Shown piece after piece: positions 50,781 through 60,344 of a stretch of DNA of 64,000 bases. Source of the DNA: Oceanobacillus luteolus (GTDB taxonomy: Bacteria > Bacillota > Bacilli > Bacillales > Amphibacillaceae); contig NZ_JAMBON010000006.1 in the NCBI RefSeq assembly GCF_023715655.1, positions 1 to 64,000 on the forward strand, written 5' to 3'. Under the pieces are notes generated by a model. It saw only the letters and a program-made list of their open reading frames with translations, was not told the origin of the DNA and searched no databases. Numbering within the stretch: the first letter of the stretch is position 1; each line of letters begins with the position of its first letter. Made by a program: the position numbers and the translations under genes.

Positions 50781-51356
50781 TTAATCATTATATATTTTTT
50801 TGATGTCGTTTAGGATTGTATCCATACTTTCAGATTTAACCCCGTCATAATGTTTTATAACTGTACCTTCAGGATTGACTAAATAGAATCTGGTTCCATG
50901 GGTCACTTGATCACTTTCTTCAGGTGCTTCGATTAAAGGGCTCTTAAAGTTTTTGATGGAAATCTCTTTAATGGTGTCGAAGTCATAACCTGTTAAGAAG
51001 TTCCAATTACTGAAATCAGCCTCATAACTTTCTCCATACTCTTTTAATACCTCTGGAGTGTCATAATTCGGATCAACAGTGAATGAAACTAATTGTATAT
51101 CATCAAATCCTTCTTCAGCTAAACTATCCTGAAGAGTTTTCATATTATATGTCATTGGAAGACAGACAGTAGTACAGTTCGTAAAGACCATATCTGCAAT
51201 CCAATAATTTCCCTTTAAGTCTTCGAGGCTGAATGGTTCATTGTCCTGATTCGTAAACTCAAAATCAATCATATCTTCGTTCATGTTTGTTTCAATTGCT
51301 TCCCCACAGCCGACTAGGAAAAGGGAGAGTGCCACGAATAATAGCAAGCGTTTCAT
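50781..51356 (-). CDS. SCO1/SenC-family copper lipoprotein
   Basis: Sco proteins deliver copper to, or reduce, the CuA centre of cytochrome c oxidase. The 191-residue protein has a lipobox LVGC (Cys 17) and a thioredoxin fold with the copper ligands C61 and C65 (FTNCTTVCLPMT) and the histidine in DQVTHGTRFYL. The first CxxxC reads CTTVC rather than the more common CPTVC. Start ATG 51356, with AAAGGAAG about ten bases upstream. Homologue of YpmQ. Single gene here. Confidence 0.9.
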   Translation of the reverse strand: MKRLLLFVALSLFLVGCGEAIETNMNEDMIDFEFTNQDNEPFSLEDLKGNYWIADMVFTNCTTVCLPMTYNMKTLQDSLAEEGFDDIQLVSFTVDPNYDTPEVLKEYGESYEADFSNWNFLTGYDFDTIKEISIKNFKSPLIEAPEESDQVTHGTRFYLVNPEGTVIKHYDGVKSESMDTILNDIKKIYND

Positions 51357-51458
51357 GAAAGACAATCTTCCTTTCTGTATATATATAGCTCTGTATATTA
51401 AGTATAACACTTATCGAAAGAAGATTTTACTGGAGAGACCGTTCTTCATGTGAAAGCT

Positions 51459-52319
51459 TTATGACATTTTCGCATGTAGTGTATATTCGTGGATTTCTGG
51501 TTTACAAAATAACCTGTAGGGGAGTCTTGTCGTGCCGATTCCAGCATTTACGTAAAGCTCTAACTTATTATTTATAACATATTTACCGAGCACATACTTT
51601 TCAGCATAAAGAGGAGTGTATAAATGTCCAATGATTGGAAGTCGGACTTGCCCGCCGTGACTATGACCTGATAATTGTACATCAATTGGATAATGGACAG
51701 CCTCATCGGCAAAATCAGGTTCGTGGGCTAATAAAATGGTGAATAAATCAGGATTTGCTTGATGAAGTGCTGCTTGCAAATCTGGTTTACCAAGCATCAT
51801 ATCATCTATGCCAGCTAAAATAAGGGATTGATTTTGCTCGCTAATTTTAACGTGGCTGTTTTGCAGCAGTTTGAATCCCGAGCTTTCCATAATTGAGAAT
51901 AAAGTTTCAGTCCCATATCCGCCATGATCGTGATTTCCGTAAATCCAATATTTACCCAAGGGGGCCTCTAATGGCTGAAGTGCATTAATGATTTCTGTAT
52001 GATTATGGTCCTCCAAGTATTTTGGATTATCGATTAAATCACCAGTAAATACAATGATATCCGGGTTTCGGCTATTCATTAGATTTACAAGTTTTTTTAA
52101 ATCCTTTACCGAATAATTAAAACCGAGATGGGTATCGGAAAATTGGAGGATTTTCTTGTTGTGAAACACAGAAGGTAGTTTATTGGAAAGTATTGCTTCT
52201 TTTCTTATCTCAAGGCTGGAGGGTTCAATTTCCCTACCGTAATAAATCGTCCCACCACTCAACCCTAATAAAGCCAGAGTAAAGGCACCAGCTCTTTTTA
52301 AAAAGGCGCGTCGGTTCAT
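51459..52319 (-). CDS. ykuE: Tat-exported metallophosphoesterase, YkuE type
   Basis: The 286-residue protein starts with a twin-arginine signal (NRRAFLKRAG, then a hydrophobic stretch) and a calcineurin-like domain with all metal motifs: FSDTHLG, FTGDLIDN, GNHDHGG, AHEPD and SGHSHGGQV. In Bacillus subtilis YkuE is exported by the TatAyCy pathway and sits in the wall. I chose ATG 52319, ten bases after AGAAAGG; the upstream TTG overlaps that site. Tat genes are not in the window. Confidence 0.9.
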   Translation of the reverse strand: MNRRAFLKRAGAFTLALLGLSGGTIYYGREIEPSSLEIRKEAILSNKLPSVFHNKKILQFSDTHLGFNYSVKDLKKLVNLMNSRNPDIIVFTGDLIDNPKYLEDHNHTEIINALQPLEAPLGKYWIYGNHDHGGYGTETLFSIMESSGFKLLQNSHVKISEQNQSLILAGIDDMMLGKPDLQAALHQANPDLFTILLAHEPDFADEAVHYPIDVQLSGHSHGGQVRLPIIGHLYTPLYAEKYVLGKYVINNKLELYVNAGIGTTRLPYRLFCKPEIHEYTLHAKMS

Positions 52320-52470
52320 CTTGGTCAAACCTTTCTACAACAATCTTGACATAAAAAGTCAATGTTACCTAACGATTATAGCATGGATAATTAAAAACCG
52401 CGTATAGGAATGATCATTTTTTAAAATAACTTTTGAAGTGTTGTTATAATCTAAATTATCAGTTAAATTA

Positions 52471-52499
52471 TTGACATTTAACCTAGAAACCGATATACT
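52471..52499 (+). promoter_or_regulatory. Strong orphan sigma-A promoter
   Basis: TTGACA (52471-52476), exactly 17 bases, TATACT (52494-52499). The next gene starts 600 bases later. The 780-base gap 52320-53101 otherwise contains dyads (ACTTTA/TAAAGT near 52497-52514, AAAGTATT/AATACTTT at 52714-52755, GTGCAAAT/ATTTGCAC at 52899-52922) but no convincing reading frame; an untranslated RNA is possible. Confidence 0.6.
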
Positions 52500-53101
52500 T
52501 TAGTCGAGTAAAGTGTAACGGTTTTTAAAACTCCTCAACGACAGGGTTGTAGAAGGAATGTATTCTATCTGGGGGACAGGGTATCCATTTTAATCTATTT
52601 GTTGATATATTTGAATTCAGCTTCAATATAAGTTTAATTATTCGTTAATTTGGGTATAGGAGAAAGTCAGTGTAATCCTTGCTTTGTATTTCTATAAAGT
52701 AAATGCTTCGAGTAAAGTATTCTTGAAGTAAATCCCGATTTAAAAGAAATACTTTTGGTAAAAATAGCCTTCACCATCATTAATAGGTATAATGATCATT
52801 GGGAAACTTGTACTATAGTCTAATTTACTACACGTTAGCTTAATTGGTACATATGCTCATAGTATAAGGAAATTTTTTTGATTAAAGAATTGTTGTCCGT
52901 GCAAATGTCCGTTGATTTGCACATCTCCACGATCCAGACTTCGTAATACCCATCACTTCTGTTACAATAGTTATAGATGACTGCTTAAAAAATAATAAAT
53001 GGAATGAAATGGCAAGTTAATTTGTATCATACAAAGGACAAGATATAGGAAGCAACCCGATTAAAAATTTCGTTGTTTATTTTAATAAGGGGGTAATGTT
53101 G

Positions 53102-53551
53102 TTGAGTACTATGCAAGAAAGAGAAATACAGAATATCCTAGTAGAAGAATTAATGATCTCTTCAGAAAAGGTAGCTCACGTTCAACTAAACAATCCTTTA
53201 GAACATGCGTTGCTTGTATTGGTTAAATCAGGATACGCTGCAGTACCTGTACTGGATTCATCGTATAAGTTAGTTGGTATTATTGGAAAGACAGTAATTT
53301 TAAATGAGATATTGGGCCTCGAGCGCTTTGAAATTGAAAAGCTTTCTGATATGCGTGTACATGAAGTTATGAAGAGCGATATCCCTCGTATTACCAAGGA
53401 ACATACATTATTGGATGGTCTAAATGCATTAATTGATCATGCATTTGTTTGTGTAGTCGATGAGGATGGCTACTTTGACGGAATATTAACTCGCAGAGCA
53501 ATTTTAAAAGAGTTAAAGAAAGATTATTATATTAAAAATTACAAAAAATGA
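53102..53551 (+). CDS. cbpB: CBS-domain protein CbpB (YkuL/DarB)
   Basis: A two-CBS protein; the family (Bacillus DarB/CbpB) binds cyclic di-AMP and in the apo state activates Rel and pyruvate carboxylase. The sequence fits it: SEKVAHVQLNNPLEHALLVL, SGYAAVPVLD, then DHAFVCVVDEDGYFDGILTRRAIL. I favour TTG 53102, eight bases after AAGGGGG; ATG 53096 is only two bases from it, ATG 53111 too far. Length about 149 residues. Single gene with a terminator. Confidence 0.88.
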   Translation: MSTMQEREIQNILVEELMISSEKVAHVQLNNPLEHALLVLVKSGYAAVPVLDSSYKLVGIIGKTVILNEILGLERFEIEKLSDMRVHEVMKSDIPRITKEHTLLDGLNALIDHAFVCVVDEDGYFDGILTRRAILKELKKDYYIKNYKK

Positions 53552-53577
53552 GTAGGTGTCCCTAACAGGACTTTTGT

Positions 53578-53614
53578 GAGACATAGGATTAATCCTATGT
53601 CTCATTTTTATTTT
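53578..53614 (+). terminator. cbpB terminator
   Basis: A perfect 26-base palindrome (GAGACATAGGATT and its complement, 53578-53603), then ATTTTTATTTT. Confidence 0.9.
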
Positions 53615-53706
53615 AAAAAATTTACCATAAAAATGAATTTATTATAGCTATTTATTTCGGTTTCCGTTATATTAATATATACTGATAATTTTGAAGGGGG
53701 AATTAA

Positions 53707-55458
53707 ATGAAAACTTTTAAACGATTAAAAGAATTTTATTGGCCTCATAAGCACTACTTTCTATGGTCATTATTCTTCTTAATCATCCTTACCTGTATTA
53801 CCGTTGCTTATCCGATTATTCTGCAAATAACCATTGATGAAGTTGTCATGCAAAATCAATATGAACTAATTATATATATTTCTTTCATATTTTTCGGCTT
53901 AATGTTAATTAAGGGAATCTCCACATTTTCATTTCAATATTTAAGTGAACTGTTTGGCATGACGTCTGTTTATCATTTGCGTAATGCTTTGTACCATAAA
54001 CTGCAGGTTCTATCCTTTAAATACTACGATAATTCAAAAACAGGGGATATCATGTCGAGAATGACGGCCGATGTAGAAGGTTTTCGTTTCTTCTTATCTG
54101 CGGGGTTTGCAGAGTTGATCCGAATCATCCTTTTAATAGGTGTCAGTTTAAGTGTTATGTTTTATTACTCCATTCCGCTTGCAGTTGTAACGATGCTAGC
54201 GATGCCTTTCCTAGGGATGATTGTCTTTCGATTTGATAAACAGGTCCACCCTGCCTTCCGAAGTGTAAGAAAATCTTTTGGAAAATTGAATACAAGAGTG
54301 CAGGAGAATATTAGTGGAATGAATACCGTTAAGTCACTATCACGTGAAGACTTTGAGATTGGAAGATTTTCTTCTAGCAATGATGACTACCGACAGAATT
54401 ACTTGAATACGGCTAAGTTATGGGCTAAATACTTTCCGTTAATGGAGTTTATCGGAAATATCGCAGTGGTGTCTCTGTTAGGTTTTGGTGGATATCTTGT
54501 CATCACAGAACGGTTGGCTTTAGGAGAGTTAGTCGCATTCTTCAGTCTTGTTTGGTATATACTTGGACCACTTATGAACCTTGGCTTCGTTGTGAATATG
54601 TTCTCGCAAGCTAAAGCGTCTGGAGAACGATTAATTGAAATTTTAGATAGAGAAGAGGACATCCTGGAAAATGAGCATGCCATTGATCGTCCAATTAAAG
54701 GCCATGTGACATTTAAAAATGTAACACTCCAATATGTAGAAGATGACGATGCAGCTTTAAAAAATATCAGTTTTGATGCTCCCCCTGGGAAAGTCATCGG
54801 ATTGATTGGTGCTACAGGTTCCGGAAAAACAAGTATTACACAGCTGATCACTAGGTTCTACGAAGCAGAAGCTGGAGAAGTGCTTGTTGATGGTCTGCAT
54901 GTTTCTGACTATAAACTTAAAACACTTCGGAGTCATATTGGTTTTGTTCTTCAGGAACCGTTTTTATTTTCCACATCAATACGTGAAAATATTGCTTATG
55001 GAAGGCCAGAAGTGACAGATGAACAAGTGCTTGCTGCTGCCAAACGTGCGCAAGCCCATGATTTTATTATGAAATTACCAAAGGGATACGATACGTTATT
55101 GGGAGAAAGAGGGATGGGGTTGTCTGGTGGTCAAAAGCAACGCATTGCTATTGCCCGTGCACTCTGTATCGACCCAAGCATATTAATCCTTGATGATGCC
55201 ACTTCGGCTGTAGATATGGAAACTGAATTTAAGATCCAATCAGCTTTAAAAGAAGTGATGAACGGCAGAACATCATTTATCATTGCACACCGTATTTCAT
55301 CCATTAAACATGCAGATGAGATATTAGTATTGGATAAGGGGGAAATAAAAGAACGTGGTAATCATGCTGAGTTATTGGAATTGAATGGAATCTATCGAAG
55401 AATATATGATATCCAATACCAAGATCGGGAAGAAATTATGGAAACTGTAAGTCATTAG
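53707..55458 (+). CDS. Heterodimeric ABC exporter, subunit 1
   Basis: The 583-residue half-transporter has six helices (about 1-310) and an ABC domain with Walker A GATGSGKT (about 367-374), canonical signature LSGGQ (472-476) and H-loop IIAHR. Its Walker B ends LDDATSAVD: the catalytic Glu is D497. With subunit 2 it makes one consensus and one degenerate ATP site, as in BmrCD or YfiBC. Substrate probably drugs or lipids. ATG 53707 follows AAGGGGGAATTAA. Subunit 2 begins 15 bases downstream. Confidence 0.9.
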   Translation: MKTFKRLKEFYWPHKHYFLWSLFFLIILTCITVAYPIILQITIDEVVMQNQYELIIYISFIFFGLMLIKGISTFSFQYLSELFGMTSVYHLRNALYHKLQVLSFKYYDNSKTGDIMSRMTADVEGFRFFLSAGFAELIRIILLIGVSLSVMFYYSIPLAVVTMLAMPFLGMIVFRFDKQVHPAFRSVRKSFGKLNTRVQENISGMNTVKSLSREDFEIGRFSSSNDDYRQNYLNTAKLWAKYFPLMEFIGNIAVVSLLGFGGYLVITERLALGELVAFFSLVWYILGPLMNLGFVVNMFSQAKASGERLIEILDREEDILENEHAIDRPIKGHVTFKNVTLQYVEDDDAALKNISFDAPPGKVIGLIGATGSGKTSITQLITRFYEAEAGEVLVDGLHVSDYKLKTLRSHIGFVLQEPFLFSTSIRENIAYGRPEVTDEQVLAAAKRAQAHDFIMKLPKGYDTLLGERGMGLSGGQKQRIAIARALCIDPSILILDDATSAVDMETEFKIQSALKEVMNGRTSFIIAHRISSIKHADEILVLDKGEIKERGNHAELLELNGIYRRIYDIQYQDREEIMETVSH

Positions 55459-55472
55459 GAGGAGGGGGAAAG

Positions 55473-57308
55473 ATGTCCAACGCGAAAGTTGAGAAAAAGA
55501 GTTATTTAACTCGGTTTCATTACACGGTGGAACAGGTAATAGAAAAGCCTTTCAACTGGAAGCAGATGTTAAGGTTATTAACTTATCTAAAGCCATATTC
55601 GAAAAGCTATCTGCCGGCCGCAATCATCGCAATGCTTGTTTCGATGATTGTTCGTCTAACAGTTCCCGTATTAATTGGTAAAGTGGCGATAGATATTGCC
55701 ATCTTTAATAAAGATACGAGTTTGTTGACTTGGCTCGTTGTGCTGATAGGTGTCTTATATGTATTAAACTATGTTGCAAATACTCTCCGAATTAGGTGGG
55801 TAAACAAACTTGGACAAAATGTCATTTATGATCTGCGGCATCATTTGTTCTCTCATGTACAACGGCTTTCGCATCGATTTTTCGATAATCGTTCAGCGGG
55901 ATCCATACTAGTAAGAATTTTAAATGATATCAACTCTTTGCAGGAGCTGTTCACAAGTGGAATTATTAATTTATTAATGGATACACTTACGCTTGTTGGT
56001 ATCATGGTCATCTTGTTTGTATTGAGTCCACAATTGGCTATTGCTGTTTTAATTGTAGTGCCAATTATGTTTTATATCTCAACAAGACTTAGAAGAAACA
56101 TCCGACGTTCTTGGCAAGAAGTGCGTATTAATCAATCCAGAATGAACTCTCACCTAAATGAGGGGATACAAGGGATGAGAATAACCCAGTCCTTTTCTCA
56201 GGAAAATGAAAATGCAGAGTTCTTTGATGGAGTGAATAAAGGTTACTTTCATAGTTTTAGAAATGCAGCGAAGAAAAGTGCTTATTTCCGTCCATTTGTT
56301 GATATCAGCGATGCAGTAGGTACGATTATTTTAATTGCATTTGGTTCATATCTCATCTTGAAAGGTGAAGAAAACGGTGGGATTGCCATTGGGACTTTTG
56401 TGACCTTTGCTACTTTCACAGGAATGTTTTGGGAGCCCATTTCACGGTTAGGCCAAATGTATACTCAACTGTTGATGGCGATGGCATCGTCGGAGAGGAT
56501 TTTTGAATTCCTTGATGAACAACCAAATGTCAAGGAAAAAAAGAATGCTCACCGTTTTGATGAAATGGAGGGACATATTGTTTTTGATAAGGTGCAATTT
56601 TCTTATGACAATGACCGGATTGCCCTCCATGATATATCGTTAAATATTAAAGCCGGTGAAACTATCGCGTTAGTGGGGCATACCGGTAGCGGGAAATCCA
56701 CCATTGCGAATTTAATCAGCCGTTTTTATGATCCGACAAAAGGCTCGGTAAAGATTGATGGCAAGAATCTCTTAGATGTGGAGCTGGCAAGCTTACGAGA
56801 AAAAATTAGTGTTGTGTTACAGGATACATTTATCTTCTCGGGAACAATCATGGAAAATATTCGGTTCGGCCGGCCTAATGCAAGCGACGATGAAGTTATG
56901 GAAGCTGCTAAAGTTGTTGGTGCAGATGATTTTATAAAGCGGCTTTCCAATGGTTATTTTACAGAAGTAGAAGAGCGGGGGAACATTCTCTCAGCTGGAG
57001 AGCGTCAATTGTTATCTTTTGCAAGGGCGTTACTCGCCAATCCGCGTATCATTATATTAGATGAGGCAACAGCAAGTATTGATACCGAATCGGAAATAAA
57101 GATACAAAAAGCTTTGAAACGATTATTGAAGGGAAGAACATCCATCATCATCGCACATAGACTTTCCACGATCCGTGAAGCAGATAAAATTTTTGTGCTC
57201 GAAAATGGTAAAATATTAGAAAGTGGCAACCATCGATCTTTACTTGATAAAAAAGGCAAGTACTATGAATTAGTAAAATCCCAATTTACTATGCTTGATG
57301 CTAAATAG
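55473..57308 (+). CDS. Heterodimeric ABC exporter, subunit 2
   Basis: The 611-residue partner has six helices after a short cytosolic N-terminus (about 45-350) and an ABC domain with Walker A GHTGSGKST, a changed signature LSAGE (506-510) and Walker B LDEATASID with catalytic E531. It thus supplies the active Walker motifs while subunit 1 supplies LSGGQ. Length and N-terminal extension resemble YfiC-like proteins. AGGAGGAGGGGG precedes the ATG. The pair forms a two-gene operon closed by a terminator. Confidence 0.9.
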   Translation: MSNAKVEKKSYLTRFHYTVEQVIEKPFNWKQMLRLLTYLKPYSKSYLPAAIIAMLVSMIVRLTVPVLIGKVAIDIAIFNKDTSLLTWLVVLIGVLYVLNYVANTLRIRWVNKLGQNVIYDLRHHLFSHVQRLSHRFFDNRSAGSILVRILNDINSLQELFTSGIINLLMDTLTLVGIMVILFVLSPQLAIAVLIVVPIMFYISTRLRRNIRRSWQEVRINQSRMNSHLNEGIQGMRITQSFSQENENAEFFDGVNKGYFHSFRNAAKKSAYFRPFVDISDAVGTIILIAFGSYLILKGEENGGIAIGTFVTFATFTGMFWEPISRLGQMYTQLLMAMASSERIFEFLDEQPNVKEKKNAHRFDEMEGHIVFDKVQFSYDNDRIALHDISLNIKAGETIALVGHTGSGKSTIANLISRFYDPTKGSVKIDGKNLLDVELASLREKISVVLQDTFIFSGTIMENIRFGRPNASDDEVMEAAKVVGADDFIKRLSNGYFTEVEERGNILSAGERQLLSFARALLANPRIIILDEATASIDTESEIKIQKALKRLLKGRTSIIIAHRLSTIREADKIFVLENGKILESGNHRSLLDKKGKYYELVKSQFTMLDAK

Positions 57309-57345
57309 AGAAGGCGGGTGATTTCAAAATGAAATTACCCGTCTT
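57309..57345 (+). terminator. ABC operon terminator
   Basis: AAGGCGGGTGATTTCA pairs with TGAAATTACCCGTCTT (G-T pairs) around AAA, then TACTATTTT. Confidence 0.8.
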
Positions 57346-57432
57346 TACTATTTTAAAAAATTTATTGTTATACGACCCAATATCCACTATTCACTAAATC
57401 AGCAGTTTGTTAAAAGTGAATCTATAATTATT

Positions 57433-57461
57433 TTGTTATTCGTCGCTTAAAAAGATATACT
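57433..57461 (+). promoter_or_regulatory. ktrC promoter
   Basis: TTGTTA (57433-57438), 17 bases, TATACT (57456-57461), 30 bases before the ktrC start. No ydaO-type c-di-AMP riboswitch is present. Confidence 0.6.
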
Positions 57462-57490
57462 ATTTTACATAAGATTCTGGAGGGATAGAG

Positions 57491-58153
57491 ATGAGTAAAG
57501 ATTTTGCGGTAATTGGTCTTGGGAGGTTCGGTGGTAGCATTTGTCGTGAGTTGAGCAAAGAAGGAAAACAAGTACTTGCGATCGATAGTGATGAAATGAA
57601 AGTAAATGAATTTAAAAATATTGTCTCTCACGCAGTCATCCTTGACTCAACCGATGAAGAGTCATTAAAGGAAATCGGCATTCAAAATTTTGAACATGTG
57701 ATTGTTGCCATTGGAGAAAACCTTCAAGCAAGTATTTTGACAACAGTAATATTAACAGATTTAGGAGTAGAGAGAATAACCGTTAAGGCACAAAATGATT
57801 ATCATGAAAAAATCTTGAGGAAACTTGGTGTCAATCGTATTGTCCATCCGGAGAGGGAAATGGGAAGAAGAATTGCTCACAATGTTATTTCCAACAATAT
57901 CTTAGATTATCTCGATTTATCCGATGACCATAGTATTGTAGAAGTAAAAGCAGGAGTTAAAATGATAGGAAAGTCGTTACTGGAGTTAAATATACGCGCG
58001 AAGTATGGTTGCAATGTCGTTGCAATCAAAAGAGGGGAAGAGATTGAAGTCACGCCTAACCCGGAATATATTTTTGCACATGGAGATGTCCTCCTAGTAG
58101 TTGGAAAGGATAAAGACATCAATCGATTTGAAAGAAATCTTATTATTGATTAA
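57491..58153 (+). CDS. ktrC: Ktr potassium uptake regulatory subunit
   Basis: The 220-residue cytosolic RCK protein gates a KtrB/D channel in response to ATP/ADP and, through its C-domain, c-di-AMP. RCK_N has the nucleotide motif VIGLGRFGGS (about residues 7-16) and acidic ribose-binding AIDSDE; RCK_C (about 135-220) ends with HGDVLLVVGKDKDINRFE. ATG follows CTGGAGGGATAGAG. It is not linked to the channel gene at 42.8 kb, as in Bacillus subtilis ktrC/ktrD. Confidence 0.92.
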   Translation: MSKDFAVIGLGRFGGSICRELSKEGKQVLAIDSDEMKVNEFKNIVSHAVILDSTDEESLKEIGIQNFEHVIVAIGENLQASILTTVILTDLGVERITVKAQNDYHEKILRKLGVNRIVHPEREMGRRIAHNVISNNILDYLDLSDDHSIVEVKAGVKMIGKSLLELNIRAKYGCNVVAIKRGEEIEVTPNPEYIFAHGDVLLVVGKDKDINRFERNLIID

Positions 58154-58156
58154 ATC

Positions 58157-58196
58157 AAAAAGCATTAGAAGTCAAAAATGACTACTAATGCTTTAT
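58157..58196. terminator. Bidirectional terminator, ktrC / rnjA
   Basis: AAAGCATTAG-AGTCA pairs with TGACT-CTAATGCTTT around AAAA. It is followed by a perfect 13-base tandem duplication, TGCTTTATTTGAA, at 58189-58214. Confidence 0.85.
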
Positions 58197-58214
58197 TTGA
58201 ATGCTTTATTTGAA

Positions 58215-59882
58215 TTAAACTTCCATGATAATCGGCAATACCATAGGACGACGTTTTGTACGTTCGTATAAGAACGGTGCAATTGTATCTGTAATTTCAT
58301 TCTTAATTTCGGACCATTGCGTCGTTTTCCGTTCCATTACCTTTGTTAGATGTTGTGTAACCAGTTCTTGAGCTTCTTTTATCAAGTCCTCGGACTCACG
58401 CATATATACGAAGCCGCGAGAAATAATATCAGGCCCAGCGGCAATCTTAAATTCTTTCATATTTATACTTACAACAACAATAACGAGTCCTTCTTCAGAA
58501 AGAATGCGGCGATCTCTAAGAACGATATTCCCGATGTCGCCAATTCCGCTGCCATCAATATAAATAGTGCCAGCAGGAATTTTTCCTGCTACCTCTGCTG
58601 TATCTTTGCCGAGCGCTAAAACATCCCCGTTATCGAGGGTAAAGCAGTTATCTAGTTCAACATCACAGTCAACTGCAAGTTTCACATGCTCCTTCAACAT
58701 ACGGTATTCACCGTGAATCGGCATGAAGTACTTAGGCTTCATTAAGCGAAGCATAAGTTTTTGTTCATCTTGGCTACCGTGTCCAGAGGTATGGACGTTG
58801 CTTAATTGTCCGTGTATTACTTCTGCTCCTGCACGGTAAAGTTTATTAATGATTCGGCCAACACTAATTGTATTTCCAGGGATTGGAGAAGAAGAAAATA
58901 CAACTGTGTCACCAGGTATCAATTGGACTTGTTTGTGTGTACCATTCGCAATTCTAGAAAGTGCCGCCATCGCTTCCCCTTGGGATCCTGTACACAAGAT
59001 GGTTACTTCATTAGCGGGAAGACGGTTAATTTGATTACTATCAACGAAGGTCTCTTTTGGTGCTTGAATATATCCAAGCTCCAGCCCTAAATTAATGGCA
59101 TTTTCCATACTGCGGCCAAAAACAGCTACTTTTCTGTTGTGTTTCACAGCTGAATCAATGACTTGGCTCAATCGGAAAATATTCGAGGCAAAGGTAGCGA
59201 ATATTAAACGCCCATCAACTCGGCTGAAAATATCGTTGATACTTTCACCAACGACTTTCTCAGACATGGTAAACCCTGGAACCTCACTGTTTGTACTATC
59301 TGATAACAAGCAAAGTACGCCTTCTTTACCTATTTCAGCCATTTTCGTAAGGTTAGCATGCTCTCCTACTGGAGTAAAGTCGAATTTATAATCTCCAGTA
59401 TGGACAATATTCCCTGGAGGGGTTTTTACTACAATACCATAGGAATCAGGAATACTATGGGTAGTACGGAAAAAGCTTACAGAAGTTTTACGGAATTTAA
59501 TAACATCATCTTCTTGAATCGTAATTAGCTTGGCATTTCTAAGCAAACCATGCTCTTCCAATTTGTTTCTTATCAAACCTAGAGCTAGTTTACCTCCATA
59601 AATCGGCACATTTATTTCACGCAACAAATAAGGGATTCCACCAATATGATCCTCATGTCCGTGTGTTATGAATAATCCTTTGATTTTATCTTGGTTTTGT
59701 ACTAAATACGTATAGTCTGGAATGACATAATCAATCCCAAGAAGCTCGTCCTCTGGGAATTTAATTCCAGCATCGATGATAATGATTTCATCTTGAAATT
59801 GGACCGCATACGTATTTTTACCAATTTCACCGAGTCCGCCTAATGCAAAGACTGCGGTTTGGTCATTTTTAACAAACTTCAT
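58215..59882 (-). CDS. rnjA: Ribonuclease J1
   Basis: RNase J1 is the 5-prime exo- and endonuclease central to mRNA decay and rRNA maturation in Bacillus. The 555-residue protein has a metallo-beta-lactamase core with [10 protein letters not shown] (about 73-82), HTGDYKFD, a beta-CASP domain and the C-terminal [10 protein letters not shown] motif. It matches RNJ1 in length. It begins two bases after the rpoY stop, the same arrangement as in Bacillus subtilis. Ribosome site GGAGAATG lies in the rpoY end. Confidence 0.96.
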   Translation of the reverse strand: MKFVKNDQTAVFALGGLGEIGKNTYAVQFQDEIIIIDAGIKFPEDELLGIDYVIPDYTYLVQNQDKIKGLFITHGHEDHIGGIPYLLREINVPIYGGKLALGLIRNKLEEHGLLRNAKLITIQEDDVIKFRKTSVSFFRTTHSIPDSYGIVVKTPPGNIVHTGDYKFDFTPVGEHANLTKMAEIGKEGVLCLLSDSTNSEVPGFTMSEKVVGESINDIFSRVDGRLIFATFASNIFRLSQVIDSAVKHNRKVAVFGRSMENAINLGLELGYIQAPKETFVDSNQINRLPANEVTILCTGSQGEAMAALSRIANGTHKQVQLIPGDTVVFSSSPIPGNTISVGRIINKLYRAGAEVIHGQLSNVHTSGHGSQDEQKLMLRLMKPKYFMPIHGEYRMLKEHVKLAVDCDVELDNCFTLDNGDVLALGKDTAEVAGKIPAGTIYIDGSGIGDIGNIVLRDRRILSEEGLVIVVVSINMKEFKIAAGPDIISRGFVYMRESEDLIKEAQELVTQHLTKVMERKTTQWSEIKNEITDTIAPFLYERTKRRPMVLPIIMEV

Positions 59883-59884
59883 AA

Positions 59885-60094
59885 TCAGACATTCTCCAAT
59901 TTAAATTTCTCGGATTGTTTTTCATAATTTAGATGTGCCTCATCTAGTTCTTGGATGTATTCAATATTGTAATTTCGATCTTTTAGTTTATTGCGGACCT
60001 CTCGTACAGAGTCTGCTTCAATATATAAACTTTGTGTGCGTTCACGTACAGGTACTTCGTCTTCAAGTTCCTGATACAGTACTTTATATATCAT
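59885..60094 (-). CDS. rpoY: RNA polymerase epsilon subunit
   Basis: The 69-residue protein (YkzG) binds RNA polymerase and resembles phage Gp2-like modulators. Typical text: [26 protein letters not shown] and the [19 protein letters not shown] end, split here by position 1-26 and 45-63. I chose ATG 60094 with AGGAGAG upstream; an ATG further up lies within the leader hairpin. It heads the rpoY-rnjA operon. Confidence 0.93.
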   Translation of the reverse strand: MIYKVLYQELEDEVPVRERTQSLYIEADSVREVRNKLKDRNYNIEYIQELDEAHLNYEKQSEKFKLENV

Positions 60095-60140
60095 ATGATC
60101 TCTCCTAACAGTTTTTTTATTTCTTGGCGTTTCAAATAAG

Positions 60141-60176
60141 ACATGCTGGGCGCACGGTTTTCGTGCGCTTAGCATG
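60141..60176 (-). promoter_or_regulatory. Strong leader hairpin before rpoY-rnjA
   Basis: ACATGCT-GGCGCACG pairs with CGTGCGC-T-AGCATGT, a GC-rich stem of about 15 pairs, around GTTTT, 47 bases before rpoY. On the minus strand it is followed by only a short CTTATTTG, so it could be an attenuator, a partial terminator or an RNA stability element. Confidence 0.5.
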
Positions 60177-60257
60177 TACAAGTGATGTTATTTATCCTCC
60201 TGAATATTCCGTAGCATGCAAGAAGACTCTAGTTGATTCGGCTATAGAAATACAATT

Positions 60258-60344
60258 CTATTTATAAGTTGTAGGTACACGTCCTTTTTGACCTATAAAA
60301 TCTTTCCAACGTTTCTTCAGCTTTTCTCTAAGGCGCTTTAACAT
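60258..60344 (-). CDS. Putative 28-residue basic peptide upstream of rpoY
   Basis: A short frame on the minus strand starts at ATG 60344, with AAAGGAG about 12 bases upstream (long spacing). The peptide is strongly basic and amphipathic (LKRLREKLKKRWKDF, then IGQKGRVPTTYK). It lies in the 650-base gap between def and rpoY, ahead of the leader hairpin. The rest of that gap (60345-60725) shows no further gene. It could be a leader peptide or a small protein; no family is known to me. Confidence 0.45.
   Translation of the reverse strand: MLKRLREKLKKRWKDFIGQKGRVPTTYK

Noticed and set aside
54399-54851. A 150-codon minus-strand frame inside ABC subunit 1
   Set aside because: It lies fully antisense to a well-supported ABC transporter gene and has no recognisable domain or ribosome site.
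57346-57490. A ydaO-type c-di-AMP riboswitch before ktrC
   Set aside because: The gap is only about 145 bases, AT-rich, and shows none of the conserved ydaO motifs; it holds an ordinary promoter.
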